Below are positions 6,915-15,300 of a stretch of DNA of 18,232 bases, piece by piece. The DNA is from JAHDDY01 sp964549375 (GTDB lineage: Bacteria; Pseudomonadota; Alphaproteobacteria; Rhodobacterales; Rhodobacteraceae), in assembly GCA_964549375.1 (NCBI GenBank), contig CAZJWF010000064.1:1-18232 (forward strand), written 5' to 3'. The notes under the pieces were generated by a model, which was given only the letters and a program-made list of their open reading frames with translations, ran no database searches and was not told where the DNA came from. The stretch's first letter is position 1; every line of letters starts with the position of its first letter. The position numbers and the translations under genes are program-made.

Positions 6915-6983
6915 TTGTTAATCATCGCGACTATATTTTGGCCCTTGTCTTGCTTTAACACCTTGTCAATTAAATTGTTAATC
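6915..6983. repeat. Direct repeat TTGTTAATC, two copies 60 bases apart, upstream of the Sel1 gene
   Basis: TTGTTAATC occurs at 6915-6923 and again at 6975-6983, both ahead of the Sel1-repeat gene at 7003, in an AT-rich stretch within otherwise GC-rich DNA. The first copy is followed by ATCGCGAC and the second by GCAACGAC. The spacing is near six helical turns, so paired regulator binding is conceivable. The GTTAA core resembles a CtrA half-site, but the full N7 arrangement is absent. Confidence 0.3.
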
Positions 6984-7002
6984 GCAACGACGGGGTGGGA
7001 TC

Positions 7003-8259
7003 ATGCCTTCTCGAATTGTTAAATTCACGACTGTGGCCGCGCTCATCAGCGGTCTTTCCGTCGCTTCCGCCCCAGCAAGCGCGCAGAGTACCGATGCGTT
7101 CGAGAAAGGCGTCGCTGCCTTTGAGGTCGGCAAATACAAAGAGGCAATTGCCCTTTGGGAGCCTGCCGCCGAACAGGGGAATGTTGACGCGTTAGTCAAT
7201 ATGGCACAGCTTTATCGTCTGGGTCTCGGCGTGGACCAAGACGACGCCAAGGCTTATGAGCTCTATGAAAAAGCCGCGAATAAAGGTTCCGACGACGCGC
7301 AGGTCAACGTGGCCTTTCAGCTTTTGATGGGAAGAGGCGTGGACCAAGACCGCGAAGCAGCGGCCGGATGGTTCGCCAAAGCGTCAGATCGGGGCAATGC
7401 CTTGGCACAGTATAATCTGGGCCTCATGTACGAAAAAGGCATCGGCGTCGATCAGGATCAAGAATTTGCCCTTGAACTTTATCAGGTCGCAGCCAGCAAA
7501 GGTCAACGCCGCGCCCAAGCCCGTCTTGAAGCCCTCGAACAAGCAAACGAGGTAGCTGCCGCCGAGAAAGCAGCAAGCGATGAAGCCAGCGCAGCCGCGC
7601 AGGAAGCTGCCGAGATCGAGGAAAAAGAACGCAAGCGCGCTGAGGCAGAAAAAGCGAAGGCTGAGAAGAAAAAAGAGGCAAAACGTCCGCTTCTGTCCAT
7701 CAAACCCATTGATGGAAAATCAAAAGCCGACAAAGATGACCGTCCTGTCGTCAATGTGGTTCGCACCCCAACCCGCAAACCGGGTGATCGTGTCGCCGAT
7801 GCGCCAAAGGGCAACGAACCAACGCCGATCTATCTTCCAAATGCCAGATCTGCCTACATCACCTACGCACCGCCTCCTCCAGCTCCAGCGGTACAACAGC
7901 CTGCGAACCGCTCGAAAAATTCTGCGACCGCTGGTTTGCGTGTACCAAGCGATCCCTTTGCCCGGATTAAACTGGCTGAAAAAGTCTATCGTAATGGTGA
8001 CTTTGGCATGGCAGCCCAAATGCTGGGCCCTCTCGCCGATGCGGGAATGCCAGCGGCTCAATTCTGGATGGGTCGCCTCTACAATCGCGGCGAAGGCGTC
8101 GTTCTGAACCGTGCCGAAGCCTACAGCCTATGGCGCAGTGCAGCGACCAACGGCAACACTCAAGCAGCAACAGCTCTCGCCAATCTTGCGACGCGGCTTT
8201 CTCCTGAGGAAATCGCTGTGGCAGAACAACGGCACCTTTCCAGCGGCAGGGCGCGTTGA
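7003..8259 (+). CDS. Secreted Sel1-repeat protein with Ala/Glu/Lys coiled-coil region
   Basis: The 418-residue product begins with a Sec signal peptide (cleavage predicted after ASA near residue 27). Residues about 31-175 hold Sel1/TPR-like repeats with the recurring pattern LGLGVDQDDAKAYELYEKAA, MGRGVDQDREAAAGWFAKAS and KGIGVDQDQEFALELYQVAA. Residues about 178-225 are a highly charged Ala/Glu/Lys coiled coil, then a proline-rich linker to about 305, and further Sel1 units at 320-410 (MGRLYNRGEGVVLNRAEAYSLW). It is probably periplasmic and a scaffold for protein contacts at the envelope; the partner is unknown. ATG 7003 follows GGGGTGGG. It is likely transcribed alone, from the region 6862-7002, with a hairpin 27 bases after the stop. 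Confidence 0.87.
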   Translation: MPSRIVKFTTVAALISGLSVASAPASAQSTDAFEKGVAAFEVGKYKEAIALWEPAAEQGNVDALVNMAQLYRLGLGVDQDDAKAYELYEKAANKGSDDAQVNVAFQLLMGRGVDQDREAAAGWFAKASDRGNALAQYNLGLMYEKGIGVDQDQEFALELYQVAASKGQRRAQARLEALEQANEVAAAEKAASDEASAAAQEAAEIEEKERKRAEAEKAKAEKKKEAKRPLLSIKPIDGKSKADKDDRPVVNVVRTPTRKPGDRVADAPKGNEPTPIYLPNARSAYITYAPPPPAPAVQQPANRSKNSATAGLRVPSDPFARIKLAEKVYRNGDFGMAAQMLGPLADAGMPAAQFWMGRLYNRGEGVVLNRAEAYSLWRSAATNGNTQAATALANLATRLSPEEIAVAEQRHLSSGRAR

Positions 8260-8286
8260 CCCCGTAACCGCAATGTGTACGATGCG

Positions 8287-8310
8287 CGGCGCAGGGGCAA
8301 CTCTGCGCCG
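8287..8310 (+). terminator. Rho-independent-like terminator after the Sel1 gene
   Basis: A perfect 8-bp stem (CGGCGCAG / CTGCGCCG) with an 8-base loop is followed by T-rich TATTTCGTTT. It starts 27 bases past the Sel1 stop and ends 62 bases before the preferred fabI start, so it would separate the two genes. Confidence 0.6.
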
Positions 8311-8372
8311 TATTTCGTTTGAGTGAGCCCGACGAGCCGAAAATGGCCTTGGGGCCGAGAACAGGCATCAGC

Positions 8373-9185
8373 ATGAGCGGACCCGAACCCATCCTTTCTG
8401 GCAAGCGCGGCCTCGTTATGGGCGTGGCCAACGACCGCTCTATCGCTTGGGCGATCGCACGAACCTGCGCCGAACACGGCGCGGAGATGGCGTTCACCTA
8501 TCAGGGTGATGCGCTGAAAAAGCGCGTCATCCCCCTCGCAGAAAGCATCGGGTCTTCGCTGACTCTGCCTTGTGACGTGACAGACATGGCGTCCGTGGAC
8601 TCTGTCTTTGAGACGCTTGAGAAAGAATGGGGCAAGCTGGATTTCGTGATTCACGCCATCGCCTTTTCGGATAAGGCCGAATTGAAGGGGCGTTATGTTG
8701 ATACCAGCGCCGACAATTTCGACCGCACCATGAATATCTCTTGCTATTCGTTCACGGCCATCGCGCAACGCGCGGAAAAGCTGATGACGGATGGCGGATC
8801 TCTGCTGACCCTCACCTATTACGGCGCAGAGCGGGTTATGCCGCATTACAATGTCATGGGCGTTGCCAAGGCTGCGCTGGAGGCCAGCGTGCGCTATATG
8901 GCGATGGACCTCGGACCAAAGGGCATCCGCGTGAACGCGCTGTCAGCGGGCCCGATGAAAACCCTCGCCGCCTCAGGTATTGGCGATTTCCGCTATATCC
9001 TCAAGTGGAACGAATACAACTCGCCGCTGCGCCGCAATGTCAGTCAAGATGACGTGGGCCGTGCCGGGTTTTATCTGGTCAGCGATCTCAGCTCCGGCGT
9101 CACCGGCGAAACCCATCATGTCGATTGCGGCTACCATGTTGTCGGCATGAAGGCCGAGGATGCACCGGACATTACCGTTTCCTGA
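8373..9185 (+). CDS. fabI: Enoyl-[acyl-carrier-protein] reductase (NADH), FabI type
   Basis: FabI reduces trans-2-enoyl-ACP to acyl-ACP, the last step of each fatty-acid elongation cycle; it is cytoplasmic and the target of triclosan-class inhibitors. The 270-residue protein shows GLVMGVANDRSIAWAIA (NADH-binding SI motif near 23-24), the Y149/Y159 pair and the Y-x6-K catalytic motif with Y159 and K166 (HYNVMGVAK), and a C-terminal GETHHVDCGYHVVGM. The start is uncertain: ATG 8373 fits the family length and places the first strand normally, but has a poor ribosome binding site; ATG 8343 and TTG 8319 are in frame upstream. A small ORF follows 12 bases after the stop. Confidence 0.95.
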   Translation: MSGPEPILSGKRGLVMGVANDRSIAWAIARTCAEHGAEMAFTYQGDALKKRVIPLAESIGSSLTLPCDVTDMASVDSVFETLEKEWGKLDFVIHAIAFSDKAELKGRYVDTSADNFDRTMNISCYSFTAIAQRAEKLMTDGGSLLTLTYYGAERVMPHYNVMGVAKAALEASVRYMAMDLGPKGIRVNALSAGPMKTLAASGIGDFRYILKWNEYNSPLRRNVSQDDVGRAGFYLVSDLSSGVTGETHHVDCGYHVVGMKAEDAPDITVS

Positions 9186-9197
9186 AGTTCGGTCCCC

Positions 9198-9464
9198 GTG
9201 GACCCGCACACGCTCGAAACTCTCATCCGCACGGACCGCAACGCGGCAGGCGCGGCATTGGACGACGCATTGCAAGCCGAGCACGGCACCGGCAATCCAC
9301 ATACCATGCTGTCGCTACATCTGCTCGCCGCTGAATATTGGTCAGCCGACGAGCACCAATCCGCCTTTCACCGCACCCATGCCTACGTCTATGCGTTAGA
9401 GGCCGGAGATTGGAAAGCAGCCGAAACTCTTTTCACCGACCTCGCCGCAGCGGGACGTATTTAG
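9198..9464 (+). CDS. Small helical protein of unknown function downstream of fabI
   Basis: An 88-residue acidic protein starting at GTG 9198, 12 bases after the fabI stop, so co-transcription is likely. It is predicted to be all-helical, with an Ala-rich pattern ending AYVYALEAGDWKAAETLF that resembles a single TPR-like helix pair. It has no signal peptide or membrane segment. I do not recognise the family. No ATG precedes the next in-frame methionine at about residue 37, so GTG is the only start giving a full product; its ribosome binding site is weak. The stop shares the tetranucleotide TTAG with the convergent deacetylase gene (9461-9464). Codon use matches the neighbours, which favours a real gene. 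Confidence 0.65.
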   Translation: MDPHTLETLIRTDRNAAGAALDDALQAEHGTGNPHTMLSLHLLAAEYWSADEHQSAFHRTHAYVYALEAGDWKAAETLFTDLAAAGRI

Positions 9465-10363
9465 AATATCTGCGCCGCCTCCTCAAACAAGATGAGATGA
9501 CGCCGCGCAATGGCACAGGGGTCTTCGCCATACCCGCCGCCCAACACCCCAACAATCGGCTCGCCCCGCCGCTTCGCCCAGTTGAGCACCGCAGCATCGC
9601 GCGCCCGAATGCCCGCATCCGACAGCGACAGCCGCCCCAACCGATCTTCCGCATGAACATCAACGCCCGCGTTGTAGAAGATCATATCAAACGGTCCCGC
9701 CGCACTTACCTGTGACAAGGCACGCCGCAAGGCGGTCAGATACCCTTCATCCTCAAGACCATCCGCCAATCCCAAGTCCAAATCACTCGCCACCTTTCGG
9801 AAGGGAAAATTTTTCTCGGCATGAAGAGATAGCGTCGTCACTCGCTGATCTTCCGCAAAGATCGCGGCTGTGCCATCCCCCTGATGCACATCGCAATCGA
9901 CGACCAAAAAACGCAGCATGGGATTTTCGGCCTGCAAGGCACAAATCGCCACCGCGACATCATTGAAAACGCAATACCCTGCACCTTGTTCGCGCCGCGC
10001 ATGGTGACTGCCGCCCGCTGCATTGCAAGCAACCCCCACGTCCAACGCATGACGCGCCGCCAGTAAGCTCCCTGCGGCAGCGAACCGAGACCGCCGTATC
10101 ACTTGCTCAGTTTGCGGCAACCCGATGCGCCGAACTTCATCGCGCGTCAGGCTTTCCGTCAAGGCTCGTGCGACATACTCAGAATCATGCGCGAGAGAGA
10201 GCATCTCGAAATCCGCTGGTTCTGGTCTCGTCGCGGTCCCATCGGACAAAAGGCCCAGAGACTCCAGCGCCTCGCGCAGATAGCCGTATTTCGACATCGG
10301 AAAACGATGCGTTGGGCGCAGACTCGCCCGGTATTCGGGGTGATGCACAATCGGCAGTGTCAC
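9461..10363 (-). CDS. Histone deacetylase-family hydrolase, class IV (HDAC11)-like
   Basis: A 300-residue zinc hydrolase of the arginase/deacetylase fold. Visible active-site residues are the His pair at 120-121 in GGSHHARREQGAGYCVFND, metal ligands D158 and H160 in VVDCDVHQGDG, D235 in YNAGVDVHAEDRLG, and the likely catalytic Tyr278 in GGGYGED. The N-terminus (HHPEYRASLRPTHRFPMSKY) and short length resemble bacterial class IV HDAC11-like proteins. Substrates could be acyl-lysine proteins or small acylated amines. The start is GTG 10363, five bases after the glnE stop; a TTG at 10390 would overlap glnE. It is cotranscribed with glnE and convergent with the small ORF after fabI. Confidence 0.88.
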   Translation of the reverse strand: MTLPIVHHPEYRASLRPTHRFPMSKYGYLREALESLGLLSDGTATRPEPADFEMLSLAHDSEYVARALTESLTRDEVRRIGLPQTEQVIRRSRFAAAGSLLAARHALDVGVACNAAGGSHHARREQGAGYCVFNDVAVAICALQAENPMLRFLVVDCDVHQGDGTAAIFAEDQRVTTLSLHAEKNFPFRKVASDLDLGLADGLEDEGYLTALRRALSQVSAAGPFDMIFYNAGVDVHAEDRLGRLSLSDAGIRARDAAVLNWAKRRGEPIVGVLGGGYGEDPCAIARRHLILFEEAAQIF

Positions 10364-10367
10364 TGGA

Positions 10368-13235
10368 TCACCGCCCAAACTGCCTTTCAAAAATCACCTG
10401 CACCGCTGTCTGTGAAGCGGCCAGCTTTGCCATGACATCCCGAAAGTCACCGACCTCTAACGCCCGCGCAATCGCCGCGGCCAAAGCGGGCGACGCGGCC
10501 TCTGCCGAAATCGGAACATCGAGGGCCAGACGTGAAAACTGAAGGATGGCACTTTGCAATCGATGCGCCTCGCGCAACACGTCATGCTCATCACTGTCCA
10601 ACTGCCCCGCCGCTGCCAACACGTCCATCGCTGCCGGTGCCGTCACCGTTTCCAACGAACCGCACCCCGCCAGCAACAACCGCGTTTGTAAGATAAAGTC
10701 GATATCGAGCATTCCCCCTCGCGCCAGTTTGACGTTCAGGGGTTGCTCATAAGCTTGAGGATTTGCGTCGATCAGCCGGCCACGCATTTCCGTCGCGTTG
10801 GCCAGCGTTGCTTCACGTTCGCGCGGCATCGCCAGCACGTCATTGATCGCGGTCCGAGTCCGAGCCAACAGATCGCTGGGGCCGCAAACAATGCGCCCAC
10901 GGGTCAGCGACATATGCTCCCACGTCCACGCTTCTTCCGCCTGATACTTTCGAAACGCTTCCAGCCGAGTGGCGAGCGGCCCAGACCGACCGGAAGGCCG
11001 CAACCGCATATCCACTTCGTAGAGTGTTCCTTCGGCCGTCGGCGCGGTCAGCGCCGCGACCAATCGCTGAGTCCAACGCGCAAAATATTGCTGCGGAGAC
11101 AGCGGCGTTTTGCCGTCAGATGCCTCTTCTGTATCGTCGTAAATCACCAACAGATCGAGATCGCTGGAAGCCGTCATTTCTCGAGCGCCCAGCCGTCCCA
11201 TCGCCAGCACACACGCACCCTCACCTGGCGGCGCACCATGCCGCCGCGCCATCTGTGCCGTGACATGTGGGGCGAGCGCCCGGATACAGGCATCCGCCAG
11301 CGCCGTGTAACCCTTCGCGGCTTCCTCCGGTGACGCAATCCCGCGCAACAACTGCGCGCCAATTCGAAAGTGCTGTTCCTTCGACCACCGCCGACACACA
11401 TTCAGTACGTCTTCAAAATCGTCCCCATCGGGCAGCGCAGAAGATAACCCTTCGAGCAACACATCAACATCCGGCGTCGGTTCAAAGAAATCTTGCGCCA
11501 ACATCGCGTCGATCACCTGCGCGTTGCGCCCTAAATACTGAGCAAGGCGCGGGGCGGCGGCGCAAATATCCGTTAACAAATCAAGTAAGTTCGGATTGGC
11601 TTCGAAGAGTGACAGAATTTGCACCCCGGCGGGCAGACCGTGCAAAAATCGGTCGAACTCGGCCAATGCACCATCGGGGTCGAGCGCAGCCGAGGTTGCC
11701 TCAATAATGCGCGGGACCAATCCGTCCAGCTTCGCCTGCGCGCGCGGAGATTTTGTTGCGGTCAGTGTCGTGCCATTCCACTCTGCCAAAATCTCGGCAC
11801 CGCGCACGGGATCGGCAAACCCTTTCTCGGACAGCATCGCCTGAACCTGCTCTGCCGATTGGCCCGACAGAAGCGGCGTATCCTCCGCTGCTCCTTCCTC
11901 GTTGAACAACGCCTCGAAATGCGCCGACACGCGAGTCAAATGCTGGCGCAGTTCGGCCTCTAATTCTGCGGCTTCCGCCAACCCGCAAAAATTCGCGATC
12001 CGCAGCATCCCTCCCGCATCATCGGGCATCGTATGAGTCTGAGCGTCACTGACCATCTGCAAACGGTGTTCGAGTGTGCGAAGATACCGGTAAGAATCTG
12101 ACAGTTCATACCGTGCTTTTTCTTCGATCCATCCGAAGTCATGCAAAGTTCGCAAAGCCGACAGTGTCTCTCGCTCGCGCAGCGCCGGGTCGCGCCCGCC
12201 CGCAATCAGTTGTTGAGTTTGGGCGAAAAATTCGATCTCTCGAATACCGCCGCGCCCTAATTTGATGTTGTGTCCGGCCACCGCGATCTCGCCGTGACCT
12301 TTATGCTTGTGGATCAGCGACTTCATATTCCGCACGTCTTCGATGGTCGCAAAGTCGAGATATTTGCGCCAGACAAACGGAACCATCCCGCTCAGAAAAC
12401 CCTCCGCCGCCGCGACATCGCCGCCCACCACACGCGCCTTGATAAACGCCGCCCGCTCCCAATTCTGGCCAAAGCTCTCATAGTATCGCTCAGCAGAGTC
12501 CATGCTCATGCAAGCCGATGTGGACGATGGATCAGGACGCAATCGCAGATCGACGCGATGCACATACCCATCGGCGGTTTGATCAGAGAGAATTTTTACA
12601 AATTGCCGCGTGAGCTGATTGAACCGCTGCTTGACCTTGGCGAACTCATCGGGGGGATACCGCTCCGCGTCGAACAGCATGATCAGATCGACATCCGAGG
12701 AATAGTTCAGCTCATGCGCGCCCAACTTCCCAAGGCCCAAAATTGCCAAACCCGAAGACCCAACCGGATCTGCCGGATCAAGCGGGATTTGCGCCCGCCG
12801 TGCATAGTCATGCAGCAACCATTCGGCTGTCACAGCAATGCAGGCATCGGCAAAATCTGAGATCGCACGCAGCACAGTTTCCAGCGGCCAAACCCCACCC
12901 AAATCGCAGAGCGCCGTAAACAAAGCCGCGCGGCGTTTTTGTACCCGCAGCGCTTTCATTAATGCATCTTGAGTGTCGCTATTTGCCAGCGCGCGGGTTT
13001 CGGTCAATAACCCGGCCATCGTGTCATCCGCCGCAGCGGTAGATGCCGCCGCCAGAAACTCCGCCTCAACCGACAGCGACCGCGCGAGATAGGGGCTACA
13101 TCCGGCGACCCCTTCAACGAGTGGATGAAGTCCCGGATCAAGCTTCGCGCCAATCTCCGACAAGACACTCGATGCGCGCTCACGGTTATACGGCAGCGGC
13201 ACACTCGACAGAGCGGAAGGAAACGAAGCATTCAT
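10368..13235 (-). CDS. glnE: Bifunctional glutamine synthetase adenylyltransferase/adenylyl-removing enzyme
   Basis: GlnE attaches AMP to, and removes it from, glutamine synthetase in response to PII and glutamine, setting ammonium assimilation. At 955 residues it matches the family (about 945). Two nucleotidyltransferase domains are seen. The N-terminal adenylyl-removing domain has GLGKLGAHELNYSSDVDL near 168-187, with the DxD pair, and RVDLRLRPD downstream. The C-terminal transferase domain has AMGRLGAREMTASSDLDLL near 678-697 and YEVDMRLRPSGRSGPL. Both metal-binding DxD motifs are intact, so both activities should be present. ATG 13235 is chosen; a GTG at 13244 with AGGA nine bases upstream is a credible alternative, adding three residues. 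The deacetylase gene follows directly. Confidence 0.96.
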   Translation of the reverse strand: MNASFPSALSSVPLPYNRERASSVLSEIGAKLDPGLHPLVEGVAGCSPYLARSLSVEAEFLAAASTAAADDTMAGLLTETRALANSDTQDALMKALRVQKRRAALFTALCDLGGVWPLETVLRAISDFADACIAVTAEWLLHDYARRAQIPLDPADPVGSSGLAILGLGKLGAHELNYSSDVDLIMLFDAERYPPDEFAKVKQRFNQLTRQFVKILSDQTADGYVHRVDLRLRPDPSSTSACMSMDSAERYYESFGQNWERAAFIKARVVGGDVAAAEGFLSGMVPFVWRKYLDFATIEDVRNMKSLIHKHKGHGEIAVAGHNIKLGRGGIREIEFFAQTQQLIAGGRDPALRERETLSALRTLHDFGWIEEKARYELSDSYRYLRTLEHRLQMVSDAQTHTMPDDAGGMLRIANFCGLAEAAELEAELRQHLTRVSAHFEALFNEEGAAEDTPLLSGQSAEQVQAMLSEKGFADPVRGAEILAEWNGTTLTATKSPRAQAKLDGLVPRIIEATSAALDPDGALAEFDRFLHGLPAGVQILSLFEANPNLLDLLTDICAAAPRLAQYLGRNAQVIDAMLAQDFFEPTPDVDVLLEGLSSALPDGDDFEDVLNVCRRWSKEQHFRIGAQLLRGIASPEEAAKGYTALADACIRALAPHVTAQMARRHGAPPGEGACVLAMGRLGAREMTASSDLDLLVIYDDTEEASDGKTPLSPQQYFARWTQRLVAALTAPTAEGTLYEVDMRLRPSGRSGPLATRLEAFRKYQAEEAWTWEHMSLTRGRIVCGPSDLLARTRTAINDVLAMPREREATLANATEMRGRLIDANPQAYEQPLNVKLARGGMLDIDFILQTRLLLAGCGSLETVTAPAAMDVLAAAGQLDSDEHDVLREAHRLQSAILQFSRLALDVPISAEAASPALAAAIARALEVGDFRDVMAKLAASQTAVQVIFERQFGR

Positions 13236-13336
13236 ATCCGGCACATACCTTCATCCTGAGCGAAACGCATTGAACCTTGACCGCGCTTGGGGTCAAAGGG
13301 TCCATAGCACAAACCACCAAGACGGGAGACCCCGCT

Positions 13337-13627
13337 GTGATCGAAGAATACCTGCCTATCCTTCAAGAAAAAGCCGAGGGCCAAATCGAGGGAACCGTCA
13401 AACTTGTCATCGCCAACGAGGGTGAGATTTGGCTGGATGAAACCGGCGCACGCGCGACTGACACGGACGGCGAAGCCGACGTCACCCTGACCGCCGAAGC
13501 CGATGTCTTCACTGAGATCTTTGCCGGAGAGCAAAACCCGATGACGGCGTATATGTCTGGCAGCCTAAAAGTAGACGGCAGCACGTCGCGGGCGCTGAAA
13601 GTCAGCGCGATCTTGACCGATGATTGA
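13337..13627 (+). CDS. Small SCP2 sterol-binding-domain protein
   Basis: A stand-alone SCP2-like domain of 96 residues. The alternating strand pattern is typical: GTVKLVIANEGEIWLDETGA, then DGEADVTLTAEADVFTEIFAG, the conserved NPMTAYMSGSLKVDG, and a final helix/strand ALKVSAIL. The domain forms a hydrophobic tunnel that binds lipids or acyl chains in other members; the ligand here is unknown. The start is GTG 13337, eight bases after GGGAG. The open frame extends to a TTG at 13277, but those codons look unlike the family. It is divergent from glnE (about 100 bases apart) and convergent with the DmsC-type gene, nine bases between the stops. Confidence 0.85.
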   Translation: MIEEYLPILQEKAEGQIEGTVKLVIANEGEIWLDETGARATDTDGEADVTLTAEADVFTEIFAGEQNPMTAYMSGSLKVDGSTSRALKVSAILTDD

Positions 13628-13636
13628 ACTCAGACG

Positions 13637-14557
13637 TTACTGATAGAAATTCATCACCGCATGTTTGGCTTCCGCAAAGAACAGCCAGCGCTCGGTTAGC
13701 ATTCCGACCAGATGCGCAATCACGGCAAGGACCAGCCAGAACGCATCGAACGGCGCGGGTAGGGCAATCAAAATCAATGCGATAGGCAACACGCCGCCCA
13801 GCAAAAATGCAATCCAGCGCAGCTTTGTCGCATGCTTGCGGGCAATCTGATGGCCCATTTCTTTCATGAGATAGTTTGAGCCTGTATGAGGCCGTTCCAA
13901 CAGGCGCGTCTCACCGATCTTTCCAAGACCCGTCGCGCTGCCGGTCGTAGAAAGGGGCTTGATCCTGTCGCCGCCAAACCACCAGAACAGCTTTGCGACC
14001 CAAGCGGTCAACAGCATCACCATCGCAACGCTAGACAGAAACGATCCTGCACTGCCAAAAAAGACGGCGTGCAGCATCAGAAACAAGAGCGCACCCCCAG
14101 CAAGGCTAAACAGCAGATAACAGATCGGCGTCAGGACCCGGCTCCACACTTGCACGGCTTTAATCTGGGCATAGATCATCCCGGTCGCATAAACAGTCAC
14201 TAGACCGAGGATCGAGGAGATCCAACCGAGAACCCCAATCGGCGTATCAAAGAATATCCACAAAAACGCGTATAGCCCCGCGACCAGCAGCGCCAAAATC
14301 GCAAACACCCCTTCGCGCGATAGCCAAGAACTGCGCCACTGCGTCAGCGCACGCCACGCGCGCTCGGGATGGCCGAGGTGAAATGTCGAGGAAATCAATC
14401 CTGCCACCGCCATCGCAAAGGCCAGGCCAAAATGCACCACGAGGAACGCGGTCGACGGTGTTGCATTTGACGATGTCGCCAACCCCATCAGGATGAGCAA
14501 GCCAAAACCCGCCCCCGAGAAAACCGTGAAGAAAATAACCGAAGCAGCAGGATGCAT
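13637..14557 (-). CDS. DmsC/SoeC-type membrane anchor of a molybdoenzyme complex
   Basis: A 306-residue protein with about eight membrane helices belonging to the DmsC/YnfH anchor family, which holds the iron-sulfur and molybdenum subunits to the inner membrane and exchanges electrons with quinone. Diagnostic stretches are HPAASVIFFTVFSGAGFGLL at the N-terminus, STFHLGHPERAWRALTQWRS near 57-76 with SWLSREG after it, and the IYAQIKAVQVW segment. The ATG at 14557 overlaps the stop of the iron-sulfur gene by one base (TGATG), so translation is coupled. It is the last gene of the operon; no catalytic subunit follows. SoeC, the roseobacter and Allochromatium sulfite-dehydrogenase anchor, is the likeliest functional relative, but DMSO reductase-like roles are not excluded. 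Confidence 0.88.
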   Translation of the reverse strand: MHPAASVIFFTVFSGAGFGLLILMGLATSSNATPSTAFLVVHFGLAFAMAVAGLISSTFHLGHPERAWRALTQWRSSWLSREGVFAILALLVAGLYAFLWIFFDTPIGVLGWISSILGLVTVYATGMIYAQIKAVQVWSRVLTPICYLLFSLAGGALLFLMLHAVFFGSAGSFLSSVAMVMLLTAWVAKLFWWFGGDRIKPLSTTGSATGLGKIGETRLLERPHTGSNYLMKEMGHQIARKHATKLRWIAFLLGGVLPIALILIALPAPFDAFWLVLAVIAHLVGMLTERWLFFAEAKHAVMNFYQ

Positions 14558-15300
14558 CAGCCCATCCTCGACAAAGCATCATCGAGCCATCCCAGAAAGC
14601 CGGTCGCTTTCGGTTCTGCCAATGACGCGAGATTCACGGGTTCATCAAGGTCTTCCTGCTTGGGACGTGGGGGCAGGTATTTGTTGACCGGCTTGGTGCC
14701 TTGTTCAGGCATCAAGTCATAGCCGCCGCGTTCGGCCACCAATTGAGAAACATCGCTGTCCGGGTCGCCAAGATCGCCAAAGTGACGCGCTTTGGCCGGA
14801 CAGGTCCGCACACAAGACGGCACGCGGTCTTCCTCGGGGATATTCTCGTTATAGATACGGTCGACACAGAGCGTGCATTTCTTCATCACCTTCTCGGCGC
14901 CGTCCATCTCCCGCGCACCGTAAGGGCAGGCCCACGCACAAAGGCCACAGCCGATGCAAGAACTTTCATTGACGAGGACAATGCCGTCATCGCTTCGCTT
15001 GAAACTCGCCCCTGTCGGGCAAACCGTCACGCAGGGTGCATCTTCGCAATGCAGGCATGATTTCGGAAAATGTACCACCCGCGCCGGAGCGTTTTCAGGT
15101 TTGACCTCGAAAGTATGGACGCGGTTCAGCCAAGACCCCACCGGCTCATCGCCATAGGGCTGTTGATCCGACAAGGGCGCACCATACCCCCCAGTGTTCC
15201 ATTCCTTACACGACACCACGCAGGCATGGCACCCGACACAAATATCGAGATCAATCACCAACCCCAATTTGCGGTCAGTTGACGCGGGGAGCGTTGTCAT
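14557..15300 (-). CDS. Four-cluster [4Fe-4S] electron-transfer subunit, SoeB/DmsB type
   Basis: A 247-residue ferredoxin-like subunit with four cysteine groups, enough for four [4Fe-4S] clusters: C21/24/27/31 (CVGCHACVVSC), C82/85/90/94 (CLHCEDAPCVTVCPTGA), C115/118/121/125 (CIGCGLCAWACPYGA) and C142/145/163/167 (CTLC ... CVRTCPA). It would pass electrons between a molybdopterin catalytic subunit and the membrane anchor encoded next. There is no Tat signal, so it is cytoplasmic, as for SoeB of sulfite dehydrogenase, which it resembles more than DmsB by overall look (inference). The ATG at 15300 overlaps the stop of the preceding small gene as ATGA; the frame is open to 15426 but that would overlap further. 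No SoeA/DmsA gene is in the window. Confidence 0.92.
   Translation of the reverse strand: MTTLPASTDRKLGLVIDLDICVGCHACVVSCKEWNTGGYGAPLSDQQPYGDEPVGSWLNRVHTFEVKPENAPARVVHFPKSCLHCEDAPCVTVCPTGASFKRSDDGIVLVNESSCIGCGLCAWACPYGAREMDGAEKVMKKCTLCVDRIYNENIPEEDRVPSCVRTCPAKARHFGDLGDPDSDVSQLVAERGGYDLMPEQGTKPVNKYLPPRPKQEDLDEPVNLASLAEPKATGFLGWLDDALSRMG

Noticed and set aside
6918..6982. Full CtrA binding site (TTAA-N7-TTAA)
   Set aside because: TTAA elements here are spaced 4 or 11 bases apart, not 7.
12270..12860. 196-codon plus-strand frame inside glnE
   Set aside because: It is antisense to a conserved part of GlnE and has no recognisable product.
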